DNA from: Arcanobacterium sp.
GTDB lineage: Bacteria; Actinomycetota; Actinomycetes; Actinomycetales; Actinomycetaceae
Direction: 5' to 3'
DNA: 64,000 nt
NCBI GenBank assembly: GCA_022778805.1
Contig: JALFSN010000008.1
Coordinates: 231,669 to 295,668 of the forward strand
The notes beneath the pieces were generated by a model that did not search any database, was not told the DNA's origin, and saw only the letters and a list, made by a program, of their open reading frames with translations. Positions 11,901-20,126 of this stretch are shown piece by piece (the stretch's first letter is position 1; the number at the start of each line of letters is the position of its first letter). The translations under genes were made by a program, and so were the position numbers.

Positions 11901-12060
11901 GAGCCGCTTGTTGAGCCACTGCTAAAGAACGATCAGTGCTGGAATCATCAATGATAATCATTTCCCAGTCACCGCTATCTTGGCTCTGCACACTGCCAAT
12001 ACACTCCGCAAGCTGATTCGCATGATTATAGGAGGGGATCACCACCGAAAAAAAAGGCAT
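8965..12060 (-). CDS. Three-domain glycosyltransferase GT2-DUF4422-GT8
   Basis: 1031 residues. Residues 1-250: GT2 domain (FFSVVIPSYNHANQL, DADD at 90-93). Residues 250-405: helical linker with coiled-coil character (EEMKRE/LKRREQ region). Residues about 410-640: DUF4422, the lipooligosaccharide-type glycosyltransferase domain (IFVSTHKNVDLF, YGFCHYRRYFDF). Residues about 687-960: GT8 domain with DSD at 793-795 and HYAGYIKPW at 940-948 as nucleotide-sugar and metal sites. All three keep core motifs, implying a single polypeptide that may add three sugars in order. It is cytoplasmic, without membrane segments. Its first 370 residues are paralogous to the next gene upstream (12134), sharing the RNDIVGYRY motif. 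The start ATG is shared in style (MPFFS) with that gene. Confidence 0.88.
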   Translation of the reverse strand: MPFFSVVIPSYNHANQLAECIGSVQSQDSGDWEMIIIDDSSTDRSLAVAQQAAQADTRIAVVAHEKNVGLHLARRTGVAATTGKFVLFLDADDALEPGTLSALRTVAVQQYSQEDGSAHLMHTPHRPSIIHFGLRSVAVDSSEEEAAQGFARWANTEFPPLDRDALLRAMFGKKHGDKRKDWNVHHRLFAGELCREAFAAMSEERLERAEDSYEMFVLAALSGGEITRNDIVGYRYTMGSGVTSARELSAEEAVRSAWHIAQCARAAREYAQLSHEGLLAECAQSMWKLLAESAMNEWYERVPEGEKFDSIPLMAQALGNGITAAALMRFARDRAYAVIKGAVDYSGNHAESFFQAAQKLAMQETQVESLPSDYGDLKEAAQDHIDEMKREMTLELKRREQVKQWKSQQIRIFVSTHKNVDLFDSAILQPVQVGSQTAAQRFNWAWHDDEGDNISSLNPEYSELTTQYWAWKNVDAEYYGFCHYRRYFDFSTAEHKENAYGEVMADRIGAQTAAEFAINDAAITASVSGWDIITSPLTDMNVNLEGVGDPCTQWQKSPLLVDADFERLIAIVRKHSPEYVPDLDIFLNGHRACFCNMFIMRRELFQEYCAWLFPLLEEYMRETDMTHYSVEARRTPGHLSERLLNVFLIHIQRLRPETKVKQLQCVHFRRPEPRCVLTPLTHVNTPIVPVVLAADNAYVPQVATTVFSLLAHASRERHYDITILHHDISWENQEAMRSGLHSFPNFTLRFVNAGSELEKYGLSTNNAHISVETYYRFLIPDVLPFYDKVLYLDSDMVVLADVAELYDTDLRGYAIAAVRDIDFAGNVNVKHSDRARYAHTVLKMRDPFSYFQAGVLIFDTAVFRRDFSFEQWMKLASDDRYIYNDQDVLNSQLEGRVLFLPMVWNVMHNVDYRVERLFSQAPAAQYLEYQSARAHPKIIHYAGYIKPWTVVTCDFATFYWKYARQTPFYEVLIRAVATAGRQEKRADTFWTLGKNVADRWGLRKMADVVLPAGTHRRASVKKVVNAIRPKH

Positions 12061-12133
12061 AGCTTCTCCTCAACGTCCAGTGCCCATTGCACATTCACCT
12101 ACTGTTTTCTTTACTCTAGCCGTTTCTTCACAA

Positions 12134-13363
12134 TTATTGACGGCGGCGCGTAACGATCCTCTTCATCGCCTGCCATATCCCAACAAACCACCCAGGTGAA
12201 GAAGTCGAAAGGTGCGGCTTGAACTCGAGCGCTCGCTGTGACACCCCACTTCGTCTGGCCAGATCCGTAATATGCTGCTGCGCACTGGCCTGAAATGTGC
12301 ACAGTCTCTCGCTCGGCGTGTGTCCATGAGCAAAATCAACAGCCCAGCGGTACCACAAGAGATATTCCGCTTCAGAATCAAACTCTCTTCCGGTATCCCA
12401 CTGCGCATACGCACTGTCGCGTACCAAACGCATGAGTTCTGCTGCGACTGTCTCAGCTCCGAAGAGCTGCGCCATATATTGAGCCATACTTTTTTTATCA
12501 GCCGATTCCACTCGCTCAGCCCAATCTCCGGCAAGCATTTCAATAATACGCACCCGCAGCTGCGCAACACACGGCGCAAGCGAAAATTTTTCAAAACTAT
12601 CAGCCCACTGTGCAGCTGCAGTGAGCAGCTCCTGATATTGATTGCTGAGCTCACGAAATTGCCCGGCACTCATCGTGGCAAAAGTCGTGATTCCTCGCCC
12701 TAAATAGTAGCGATATCCCACGATATCGTTTCGGAAGCGTTCGGTACCGGCCAGGCTGGCAATCACCAGCCATTCGTAGGCATCTTCTCCGCGTCCGAGG
12801 CGACAATCTGTGCCCCGCTCGAACGCCTCCCGCACTAGCGGAGCACGATACACTCGTTGCAGCACCCTCCAATCCTGCCGCGCGCCATCAGCGCGAAGAA
12901 ACGACGATTCTACAATTTCTCTACCGCGCAGCACAGACAGGTGTACATTGCTGAGCATCGCCACTTCACGCACCACTGCCTCAGGCATATTTTCCCCAAA
13001 TAGCTCCGTACCGAAATGCAACACATCGCAGGGGCTTTCCGCTAATGCCTGAGCCAAAAGTTCCAGAGCATCATCTGCTAGCTCGTCGTCGGCGTCAAGA
13101 AAGAGGATCCACTGTCCGCGTGCTGCACGCACTCCACTGAGCCGTGCGCGATGAGTGCCCTCATTGCGTTCTTTGAGCACCGGCACAATTCTGGAATCAC
13201 GATCCGCATAGGCGCGAATAACGCTACCTGCCTGATCGGGGCTGCCATCGTCCACCAGCACTGCTTCCCAATCAGTCCAGCTCTGGTTTTGTAGCGTGAG
13301 CACCGCTCGCGGAAGGTACTGCGCCGTGTTATAGACGGGCACCACAATCGAGAAAAACGGCAT
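12134..13363 (-). CDS. GT2 glycosyltransferase, paralogue of the fusion protein
   Basis: 409 residues with a GT2 domain at about 1-250 (FFSIVVPVYNTAQYL, DDGSPDQ, DADDE near residue 90) and a helical C-terminal part. The start MPFFS, the RNDIVGYRY(Y) motif around residue 215 and the helical tail match the first 370 residues of the downstream 1031-residue protein, so the pair arose by duplication, with DUF4422 and GT8 domains gained or lost in one copy. It precedes that gene by 73 bp in the same direction. GGAG sits a few bases before the ATG. The sugar specificity is unknown. Confidence 0.85.
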   Translation of the reverse strand: MPFFSIVVPVYNTAQYLPRAVLTLQNQSWTDWEAVLVDDGSPDQAGSVIRAYADRDSRIVPVLKERNEGTHRARLSGVRAARGQWILFLDADDELADDALELLAQALAESPCDVLHFGTELFGENMPEAVVREVAMLSNVHLSVLRGREIVESSFLRADGARQDWRVLQRVYRAPLVREAFERGTDCRLGRGEDAYEWLVIASLAGTERFRNDIVGYRYYLGRGITTFATMSAGQFRELSNQYQELLTAAAQWADSFEKFSLAPCVAQLRVRIIEMLAGDWAERVESADKKSMAQYMAQLFGAETVAAELMRLVRDSAYAQWDTGREFDSEAEYLLWYRWAVDFAHGHTPSERLCTFQASAQQHITDLARRSGVSQRALEFKPHLSTSSPGWFVGIWQAMKRIVTRRRQ

Positions 13364-13532
13364 AGCAGCACTCCTCCCTCACCATGCTCACCGCAACTAC
13401 CATACTAATGTGGTCTTGCACAGAATCTGCATCATTTCCCACTGAACGTGCCTTCCCCCACAAGCTTTCAGCGTAATTGGCCAAGCACGGTAAAGTAAGA
13501 GCAGTATTGCACTAATCGCAAAGGAGATGCCG

Positions 13533-14369
13533 ATGGCGATAAGTTTCGTCAATCGTCTTTCCAAGCGCTATCACTATGCGCTTGTTGTCTTTCGGGAACT
13601 AGTAAAGACTGATTTTCAGCTACGTTATCAAGGTTCTTTCTTGGGAATGCTATGGTCTGCTATCAAGCCACTCATGCTTTTTGCCGTGATGTATGTGGTG
13701 TTTGTTAAGTTCTTGAAGTTCACTGATGGCACACCCACGTTCCCCATTTCTCTTTTGTGTGGCACCTGCCTGTGGAGCTTTTTTGCCGAAGCGACATCAA
13801 TGAGCATGCGCTCAATTGTGGATCGTGGAGATCTGCTGCGGAAAATTCATTTCCCCAACTACATCATCGTCGCCTCCACCACTATGGGGTCGATGATTTC
13901 ACTCGGCATCAATTTGGTGATTGTCGTCCTATTTGGATTTTTTGCCCACGCACATTACACCTGGCGAGTGCTGCTCGTCCCGCTGAGCATCATGCAACTG
14001 TATGCACTCACCGTTGGTTTGGCGCTGTTGTTGGCCTCACTCTACGTCTATTTCCGAGACGTCGCCCATATCTGGGAAGTGCTTGTGCAGGCCTTGTTTT
14101 ACGCCACTCCTATCATCTACCCCATCTCCATGGTGGCCAACAATCCCACATTTGCCTGGGCAGCTAAGTTTTTGATGCTCAGCCCCATCACGCAACCCAT
14201 TATGGACATTCGCCACAATTTACTGTCTCCAGAATATGTGCCCACCGTGTGGACAATCGTTGATAACCCCTGGCTGTGCATACTTCCCTACATCACCGCT
14301 GTTCTCGTTCTATGGCTAGGAATTTACGTGTTCAGAAAATACAGCGCTAAATTTGCGGAGGTGCTCTGA
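13533..14369 (+). CDS. ABC-2 polysaccharide exporter permease (Wzm/TagG-like)
   Basis: 278 residues with six hydrophobic segments and the family's N-terminal amphipathic region (VVFRELVKTDFQLRYQGSFLGMLWSAIKPL). This class forms the membrane pore that exports undecaprenyl-linked O-antigen, teichoic acid or rhamnan/galactan chains. The C-terminal YFRDVAHIWEVLVQALFYATPIIYP segment is characteristic. I choose the ATG at 13533, 6 nt after AAGGAG; the ATG at 13527 directly abuts the ribosome site. Its stop TGA shares one base with the ATG of the ATPase gene, so the two are translationally coupled. Confidence 0.9.
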   Translation: MAISFVNRLSKRYHYALVVFRELVKTDFQLRYQGSFLGMLWSAIKPLMLFAVMYVVFVKFLKFTDGTPTFPISLLCGTCLWSFFAEATSMSMRSIVDRGDLLRKIHFPNYIIVASTTMGSMISLGINLVIVVLFGFFAHAHYTWRVLLVPLSIMQLYALTVGLALLLASLYVYFRDVAHIWEVLVQALFYATPIIYPISMVANNPTFAWAAKFLMLSPITQPIMDIRHNLLSPEYVPTVWTIVDNPWLCILPYITAVLVLWLGIYVFRKYSAKFAEVL

Positions 14370-15631
14370 TGAATAGTGACGCCGCCCCGATCGTGCTCCG
14401 TGCAGAACACATCGCCAAAACTTTCCGTCTCCCCACTGAACAGGCGACTGGCCTCAAGATGGCTTTCCTCAATCGCGTGAAAGGAATAAAAGGCTATACC
14501 ACGCAAAACGTTTTGCGGGATATCAACTTCACCGTACACCGTGGAGATTTCTTTGGAATTGTTGGGCGTAATGGCTCTGGAAAATCCACACTGCTCAAGA
14601 TTATTAGTGGGATTTATCAGCCTAATAGTGGATCGGTAGTACACGAAGGTAAACTCGTGCCTTTTATCGAATTAGGAGTGGGATTTAATCCGGAGCTCAC
14701 TGGCCGTGAAAATGTCTACCTCAATGGCGCTCTGCTGGGATTTACCCATGAAGAAATCACTGCTATGTACGATGACATCGTAGATTTTGCTGAACTCCAT
14801 GACTTCATGGATCAAAAGCTCAAAAACTATTCCTCCGGTATGCAGGTTCGTCTGGCTTTTTCAGTGGCGATCAAAGCGCAGGGCGATATCCTCGTCCTCG
14901 ATGAGGTGCTCGCCGTTGGCGATGAGGCTTTTCAGCGAAAATGCGATGACTATTTCACGAAAGTGAAAGAAGATCCCGCGAAAACAGTCATCTTAGTGAC
15001 TCACTCAATGGACGCCGTCAAACGCTACTGCAATCGCGCAATATTAATCAACAACGGTCAGATCGCGCTCAATGGTGATCCTGGAGATGTTGCTGATAGT
15101 TATACGCTGGAAAACATGAAGCATGAGGCACGTCAGAGCGCCGCCGCAGCCTGGAAAGCTGAAGGCGTAAGTGGACCACAAAAGTTTGCCAAAGGCCTCA
15201 ACGAGCGAGTGCCGATTCTGCGTGTACGCGGCCTTGATGCTCCTGTAGTAGGGGACGATCAGCCGTTCCATTTCGCTGTGGATTACGAATTTCACGAGGA
15301 ACGCCCATTTTTCCTCACCCTCACTGTACGAGATGTGAAACGTGGCGGTATCGTCTACGACAGCCTTGATCTTTTTCAACTGAATCAGCTGGGGCGCCAT
15401 ACGCTGGAATTTGAGTTTCCTACTGCTCCTTTTATGGACGGAGATTTTCGTATCGATGCCCAGATTCGAGTGTATCCGCATGACGATGTGACCGCTGAGG
15501 ATACTGAGAAAGTGGCCTATACTGACGCAGACAACTCAGGTTTTTTTGCCATTCGCAATCCCCGACACAAGAGAATGAATAATTACGGTTTGCTGAGCAC
15601 CGATACTGTACACTTCACACGTTTGCACTAA
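14369..15631 (+). CDS. ABC polysaccharide exporter ATPase (Wzt/TagH-like)
   Basis: 420 residues. Nucleotide-binding domain at about 1-245: Walker A GRNGSGKST at 66-74, signature SSGMQVR around 155-161, Walker B ILVLDEVLAVGD around 174-185, switch His at 213. Residues about 270-420 form a beta-rich C-terminal domain like that of Wzt, which in that family can recognise the modified end of the polysaccharide chain. Together with the preceding permease it would export a finished, lipid-linked polymer. The presence of a Wzt-like C-terminal domain suggests that chain length or a terminal modification is sensed, which is inference from Wzt systems. Confidence 0.92.
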   Translation: MNSDAAPIVLRAEHIAKTFRLPTEQATGLKMAFLNRVKGIKGYTTQNVLRDINFTVHRGDFFGIVGRNGSGKSTLLKIISGIYQPNSGSVVHEGKLVPFIELGVGFNPELTGRENVYLNGALLGFTHEEITAMYDDIVDFAELHDFMDQKLKNYSSGMQVRLAFSVAIKAQGDILVLDEVLAVGDEAFQRKCDDYFTKVKEDPAKTVILVTHSMDAVKRYCNRAILINNGQIALNGDPGDVADSYTLENMKHEARQSAAAAWKAEGVSGPQKFAKGLNERVPILRVRGLDAPVVGDDQPFHFAVDYEFHEERPFFLTLTVRDVKRGGIVYDSLDLFQLNQLGRHTLEFEFPTAPFMDGDFRIDAQIRVYPHDDVTAEDTEKVAYTDADNSGFFAIRNPRHKRMNNYGLLSTDTVHFTRLH

Positions 15632-15669
15632 TCGTATACACACTATTAGTACAAACAACCGAGAAGACG

Positions 15670-15710
15670 TCCTGTTTGCTGCACGCTCTTCACTGGCGCA
15701 GCAAACAGGA
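15670..15710. repeat. Strong 13-bp inverted repeat downstream of the exporter genes
   Basis: Arms 15670-15682 and 15698-15710 (TCCTGTTTGCTGC and its exact complement) are separated by 15 nt. It lies 39 bp after the ATPase stop. No U-tract follows on the plus strand, so it could be a Rho-assisted end, an RNA 3' stabiliser or an operator for the next gene. The rest of 15632-15928 contains no gene I recognise. Confidence 0.6.
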
Positions 15711-15928
15711 GAAAGAGACCTGAAACGACGAAGAAGCGCTGTGCAAGATCACCGCGCACCGGCAGTAGTAAAGATCTACACTGCAACACGATGCTGCATA
15801 ACGGGGTGTAATGTCTGGGCTGCTATCATGTGATTTTCTCACAAAGAGCTAAGCTCACGCGTCAATACTCTCAATCGCGGCGGTGGCAATGATATCTTTA
15901 AGGGCGAACTGTATCAGGATGGGGTGCA

Positions 15929-18022
15929 ATGCTAGAGTTTATCGCTATGTGGGCGGCGGTGATTCCGCCTGCCATACAGGCATTAGTGCTGCTCTGGCTT
16001 CCTGGCTATGGTATTTTCCGCATTGCCCGCGTGCACCGCTTTCTCGCGTTCACGCTCGCACCGCTCACAGCGGCATTCACCATGGGGTTTTTCCCGATTT
16101 TGTACGGCCTGATTCACCTCCCGTGGAATATCTGGAGTTTCCTCCTGGCCACAGCCATACTTGCTCTTATCGCGTACGCTGTGCGCCGGCTCGTTCCCGC
16201 GCACGCTCCCCATTCATCAGCTAGCCGCTCCGCTCCTGTGCTAACTTCATCTGCCAGCACGCCCGCCGCACAGCACTTTCGTTCCCGAGTAGCTAAGGGA
16301 GTAGAAGCGATTGGGCAACTGCACGATTCCTGGCGTTCACTACGGTGGACGCTCACTGGCACGCTCTGTGCTTTTCCGCTGAGCGCCGCAGGATATACCA
16401 AAGGCGTACAGAGTCCGTTCGCGCCATCACAAACCTGGGACGCCGCCTTCCATGAATCTGCCATTGAATGGATTAAACGCACTGGCGATGCCTCAACTCT
16501 GCATCTTTCTGCCGTGTCCACCAACCTCCCCGAATCCCAGGCGGCAGCAGGGGGATTTTACCCATCAGGTTTTCACGCATTTGTGGCTCTGATCCCTGGC
16601 GACACCATACTGACCACTAACGCCGTCATTGCCGTGATTAGCCTGGTACTGTGGCCAATCACCATCGGCTGTCTCACTGCCTATCTGGAGCCAGACAACC
16701 GCTATGCACAAGTGGTAGCTCCACTGTTCGCCTCCGTTTTCACGTCTTTTCCAGAGCGTCCGATGTCGTACGGCGTGCTCTGGCCCACTGTATATGCCTA
16801 TGCTCTCATTCCGCTGCTGCTCGTTGCAGTAGCATGGTGGCTTGAGCCTCGCAGTACAGCTGCACCGTTGAGCTATGGGTTTTTACCGATCCTCGCCGGC
16901 GCCGCCGTCGGCATCGCTATTGTGCACCCTACGGGATTGCTGAGCGCTTTCTGCGCGGTCCTCACTCTGTGCGTCCACTTCTTCATTCGCGCTTATCACA
17001 GTCGCTGCACTCTTGTAACCCGCAAGAAACTAACGATGCTGTGGGCACTGATTATCCTCGCCTGTGCTTCGCTCCTACTGGCCAGCCGCACAAGCCTGTG
17101 GAGCCACGTCAGCTCGTGGGACCGTGTACCCACCAGCTCTGTTAAAGATGCAATACTCGGTGGAATTTTTGAAGCGCAGCTCCCTGCGCTGGCGTATGGC
17201 GATGCTGAAGCAGATATTATACTCGGCCTCTTTACCATCGCCGGAGTGCTGTTTGCACTCATCAAATTCCGATATGGCTGGCTCGTGGTGGCATGGGTGT
17301 GGAGCATCTATTTATTTGTGCTCTCATCTGCCGTGAATATCCCCGGCTTTTTCTTAGTGGGGCCGTGGTATGCAGACGCTGTCCGTCTCGGTGCGGTTAT
17401 TCCACTTTTCGCTGCACCACTCGCTGCTATTGGTTTAGGTGAATGCGCCTCTTACGGCGTCCAGAAATGGAAAGAGCTGGCTCATAGCCGTCTCACCCGT
17501 CTCGAATACGTCACTCTCGTGGTGATTATCGCCATCGTCACAACAGGCGTACTGGGAGTACGCCAAAGTGCTCGACAGCTCTTCGTGAACTACAAGTTCT
17601 ATGCTGCTGATGGTTTCAACGCCACTCTCAGCCCAGCAGAGCTGGACATGCTCCGCTCTATTCCCGACTCTATCAAGGATGATGGCATGCTTCTCGGAGA
17701 TCCACGCCAGGGAGCAAGCTACGCTTATGCTTTGAGCGGTATGAACGTCAGCTTCCGGCACATGAGTGGAACGTGGGATAAAGATATGCTCTACCTTGCT
17801 AAAAATGCCAGTAAAATCAAAACAGATCCACGCATCTGCCCGTTGATCCGCAAATACAATATTCGATACGTGTACGGCGATTCCATCACGTATTGGCCAG
17901 AAAATGAAAGCGGTCAACTATTTGACGGGGTCAACCATCTGCAATTCCAACGTGATATCCTCACACCAGTGCTCAAAGGCGGCGATTCCGTGATCTATAA
18001 ACTCAACTATTGCGGACAGTGA
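15929..18022 (+). CDS. DUF6541-family polytopic membrane protein (copy 2)
   Basis: 697 residues with about a dozen membrane helices. It has the family's loop SQTWDAAFHESAIEWIKRTG...FYPSGFH and the C-terminal GDPRQGASYAYALSG motif, here with Asp where the other two copies have Asn, and ends NYCGQ. A hydrophilic stretch at about residues 90-130 (Ser/Ala/Pro-rich) separates the first helices from the rest. A weak ribosome site (AGGATGGGG) precedes the ATG. It converges with copy 3, with only 20 bp between stops. Its sequence has drifted further from copies 1 and 3 than they have from each other, so its substrate may differ. Function unknown; a role in lipid-linked sugar transfer is inferred from locus and topology only. 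Confidence 0.8.
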   Translation: MLEFIAMWAAVIPPAIQALVLLWLPGYGIFRIARVHRFLAFTLAPLTAAFTMGFFPILYGLIHLPWNIWSFLLATAILALIAYAVRRLVPAHAPHSSASRSAPVLTSSASTPAAQHFRSRVAKGVEAIGQLHDSWRSLRWTLTGTLCAFPLSAAGYTKGVQSPFAPSQTWDAAFHESAIEWIKRTGDASTLHLSAVSTNLPESQAAAGGFYPSGFHAFVALIPGDTILTTNAVIAVISLVLWPITIGCLTAYLEPDNRYAQVVAPLFASVFTSFPERPMSYGVLWPTVYAYALIPLLLVAVAWWLEPRSTAAPLSYGFLPILAGAAVGIAIVHPTGLLSAFCAVLTLCVHFFIRAYHSRCTLVTRKKLTMLWALIILACASLLLASRTSLWSHVSSWDRVPTSSVKDAILGGIFEAQLPALAYGDAEADIILGLFTIAGVLFALIKFRYGWLVVAWVWSIYLFVLSSAVNIPGFFLVGPWYADAVRLGAVIPLFAAPLAAIGLGECASYGVQKWKELAHSRLTRLEYVTLVVIIAIVTTGVLGVRQSARQLFVNYKFYAADGFNATLSPAELDMLRSIPDSIKDDGMLLGDPRQGASYAYALSGMNVSFRHMSGTWDKDMLYLAKNASKIKTDPRICPLIRKYNIRYVYGDSITYWPENESGQLFDGVNHLQFQRDILTPVLKGGDSVIYKLNYCGQ

Positions 18023-18042
18023 CAGCTCAAAAAATATGCCGA

Positions 18043-20106
18043 TCAACTTCCACATGCCGTAATATGTACTAGTTTTGCCTCGCCAAACTGAGCTACTACT
18101 GGTCCAATCCCCGCATCAGCCACATCATCTAATCCGGGATACCGCTTTTCAATACCATATCCAGATTCTCCCCACAAGTATAGATTTTTAAGGTCGAGTG
18201 CATACGTGACTTTGTTGCGAAGCAGCAGCGGGCACACATGCGGATCAGAATTAGCCTCACGCAGATGGCTCGCCAAGTAGAAAAGATCAGGCTCTACGGC
18301 AGACGTTATTTTGGGGAAAAGCGCCTGAACCCCACCGACAGCCCATGCAAATGTAGCTCCTTCCCATGGGTTGCCTGCCACCACTGCACCATCGGGAACA
18401 TGCTGCTTCATCCAGAGGAAAAGCCGATATTCATCACGATCAACAAGAGAAGAATTCGTGATGGCATAAGCATCGACGATATTGCGGTTAACGAGAGCCA
18501 TCTGCGGCCCAACGGCCATGCTCGCGAGGATTAGAGCCGAGCTTATCCCCGCCGCTATACCACGTATCTGAGCCCTTTTACGCGCAGCCATACGATGCCA
18601 GATAAGCCGCAACAACGCCCCTATACTCGCAGTGCTGGCAAGGGCAAAAACCATTGTGAGCGGAGCCCACAAACGGGGCACATCGCAGTACCACCACCCC
18701 ACAACATACACTCGCCAACTGCCCTCTAAACAGTACCCTGCAATAAAAAGAGCCCCCAAAGCGGCATACATGCCCAGTATCCACAGTTGCCGCCGCCACG
18801 CGGCAAGCACAACTATGCCACACAGCACGAGTGCAGCGAGGGCCCACATCGCGCTATATCCGATCATTGACGCCTGCGCATTTGACCATCCGCCGGTGAG
18901 AGAGAACAGTCGAGTGTACCCTTCTGGTAACGTCCCCTGCGCATTCCAATAGATATGGCCGCGCCGCATAGCATGCAGCGCGGGAACGGCGTCCAGCCCA
19001 TAGCTCAACGCCACCAACACGGCAGGCCACAGGAGCGCCACCCCGCACACTGCGCCCACTCGCCTGATTCCAGAGTACCGCCGCCACACCCATCGGATGT
19101 GGAACCCCCAAAAAATCATCACATTTGCGATCGCAAAGATTATCACAGCGTTGGGTTGAGCGAGTGCAAGAGCAATAATTCCAACCAGTGATGCGGCCAC
19201 TAGCATCGCCGTCGTGCGATTCCACATGCGTATCCCCGTCACTACAAGAGCTAGTGCAGCCGGCATTAGCCCGTAGGCCAGTAGATTGGGATAGAGCGTA
19301 CCATACGCCAAAAAATTCCATGGAAACTGCGGAAAAACGAGAGAGAATGGAATAGTCAATGCCGCTTCAAGCGGCTTCATTCGCGCCACCCTCGCCAGAG
19401 AATAGACCCCTGCTGGCCACGCAGCAAAAGCCACTGCTATCGCCACCGCATGAGAACTCACAGTGGCCGGAGCTCCGCTCAACAATGCCACCAGAGAAAC
19501 AATCCCGTGCCAGGCCGCCGGATAAAATGTGGCGCTGCCTGGCTGATAGACATTCATATTGAAGCTCGAGGCATTGCCCGTCTCAAGAATGGCTTGAATT
19601 GCGTTGAGATGGAAAGCGTTATCCCAGGTCTGCCCGAAAGCACCAGGAGAATGAATCAGCGTGCCAAATTTCGCTGCTGCCACCACGTATGTGGCAGCAG
19701 CAACCGACACAACGATCATCGTCACTGCCCTGGGGCTGAGGGCCGGTGCGGCGTGGCGTCCGCGAGGGCGCCTACCATCTTTGAAATCCGGAGCTCTCAG
19801 CTGCCGATAGAGCAGAATTCGCACGGCAAAAGCCAAAAGCGCCAGACATGCTGTGCCAACCCCCACTGGCAGCACGCCCCATCTCCATCTCAGCAGCGGA
19901 GCTGCCACTGCGCTCATTGCAATAGCAGCCACCGAGGCGACTGGCGCCCACGAGCCGAGACGGTATCCGCGCAGCCCGAAAGCTGCTCCGATGAGCAACC
20001 CAGGCACAAAGAGACACACTACAGCAACCACTGCAGGTAAGAGGAAAGCTACCCAACTTGTTTGATAGGCAGCAGTCAGTGCTATCACGCTATGGGTGAG
20101 CACCAT
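18043..20106 (-). CDS. DUF6541-family polytopic membrane protein (copy 3)
   Basis: 687 residues, about a dozen membrane helices. It carries FGQTWDNAFHLNAIQAILETGNASSF, FYPAAWHG, then GNPWEGATFAWAVGG and the terminal HITACGS, all closely matching copy 1 at 5519. The segment after the GNPWEG motif (PHVCPLLLRNKVTYALDL and PGLDDVADAGIGPVVAQFGEAKLV) is almost shared with copy 1. It lies 20 bp downstream of the nucleotide-sugar dehydrogenase gene on the same strand, so they are likely cotranscribed. This ties one DUF6541 protein to uronic-acid sugar synthesis. ATG start chosen as the longest frame; no strong ribosome site is visible. Confidence 0.8.
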   Translation of the reverse strand: MVLTHSVIALTAAYQTSWVAFLLPAVVAVVCLFVPGLLIGAAFGLRGYRLGSWAPVASVAAIAMSAVAAPLLRWRWGVLPVGVGTACLALLAFAVRILLYRQLRAPDFKDGRRPRGRHAAPALSPRAVTMIVVSVAAATYVVAAAKFGTLIHSPGAFGQTWDNAFHLNAIQAILETGNASSFNMNVYQPGSATFYPAAWHGIVSLVALLSGAPATVSSHAVAIAVAFAAWPAGVYSLARVARMKPLEAALTIPFSLVFPQFPWNFLAYGTLYPNLLAYGLMPAALALVVTGIRMWNRTTAMLVAASLVGIIALALAQPNAVIIFAIANVMIFWGFHIRWVWRRYSGIRRVGAVCGVALLWPAVLVALSYGLDAVPALHAMRRGHIYWNAQGTLPEGYTRLFSLTGGWSNAQASMIGYSAMWALAALVLCGIVVLAAWRRQLWILGMYAALGALFIAGYCLEGSWRVYVVGWWYCDVPRLWAPLTMVFALASTASIGALLRLIWHRMAARKRAQIRGIAAGISSALILASMAVGPQMALVNRNIVDAYAITNSSLVDRDEYRLFLWMKQHVPDGAVVAGNPWEGATFAWAVGGVQALFPKITSAVEPDLFYLASHLREANSDPHVCPLLLRNKVTYALDLKNLYLWGESGYGIEKRYPGLDDVADAGIGPVVAQFGEAKLVHITACGS

Positions 20107-20126
20107 AGGAGCGCCTTATCGCAGAT

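Noticed and set aside
15883..16224. Frame overlapping the start of DUF6541 copy 2
   Set aside because: Out of frame with the family protein, His/Arg/Pro-rich, no homology seen.
19450..20040. 196-codon frame opposite DUF6541 copy 3
   Set aside because: His/Arg/Ser-rich antisense shadow of a confirmed membrane protein gene.
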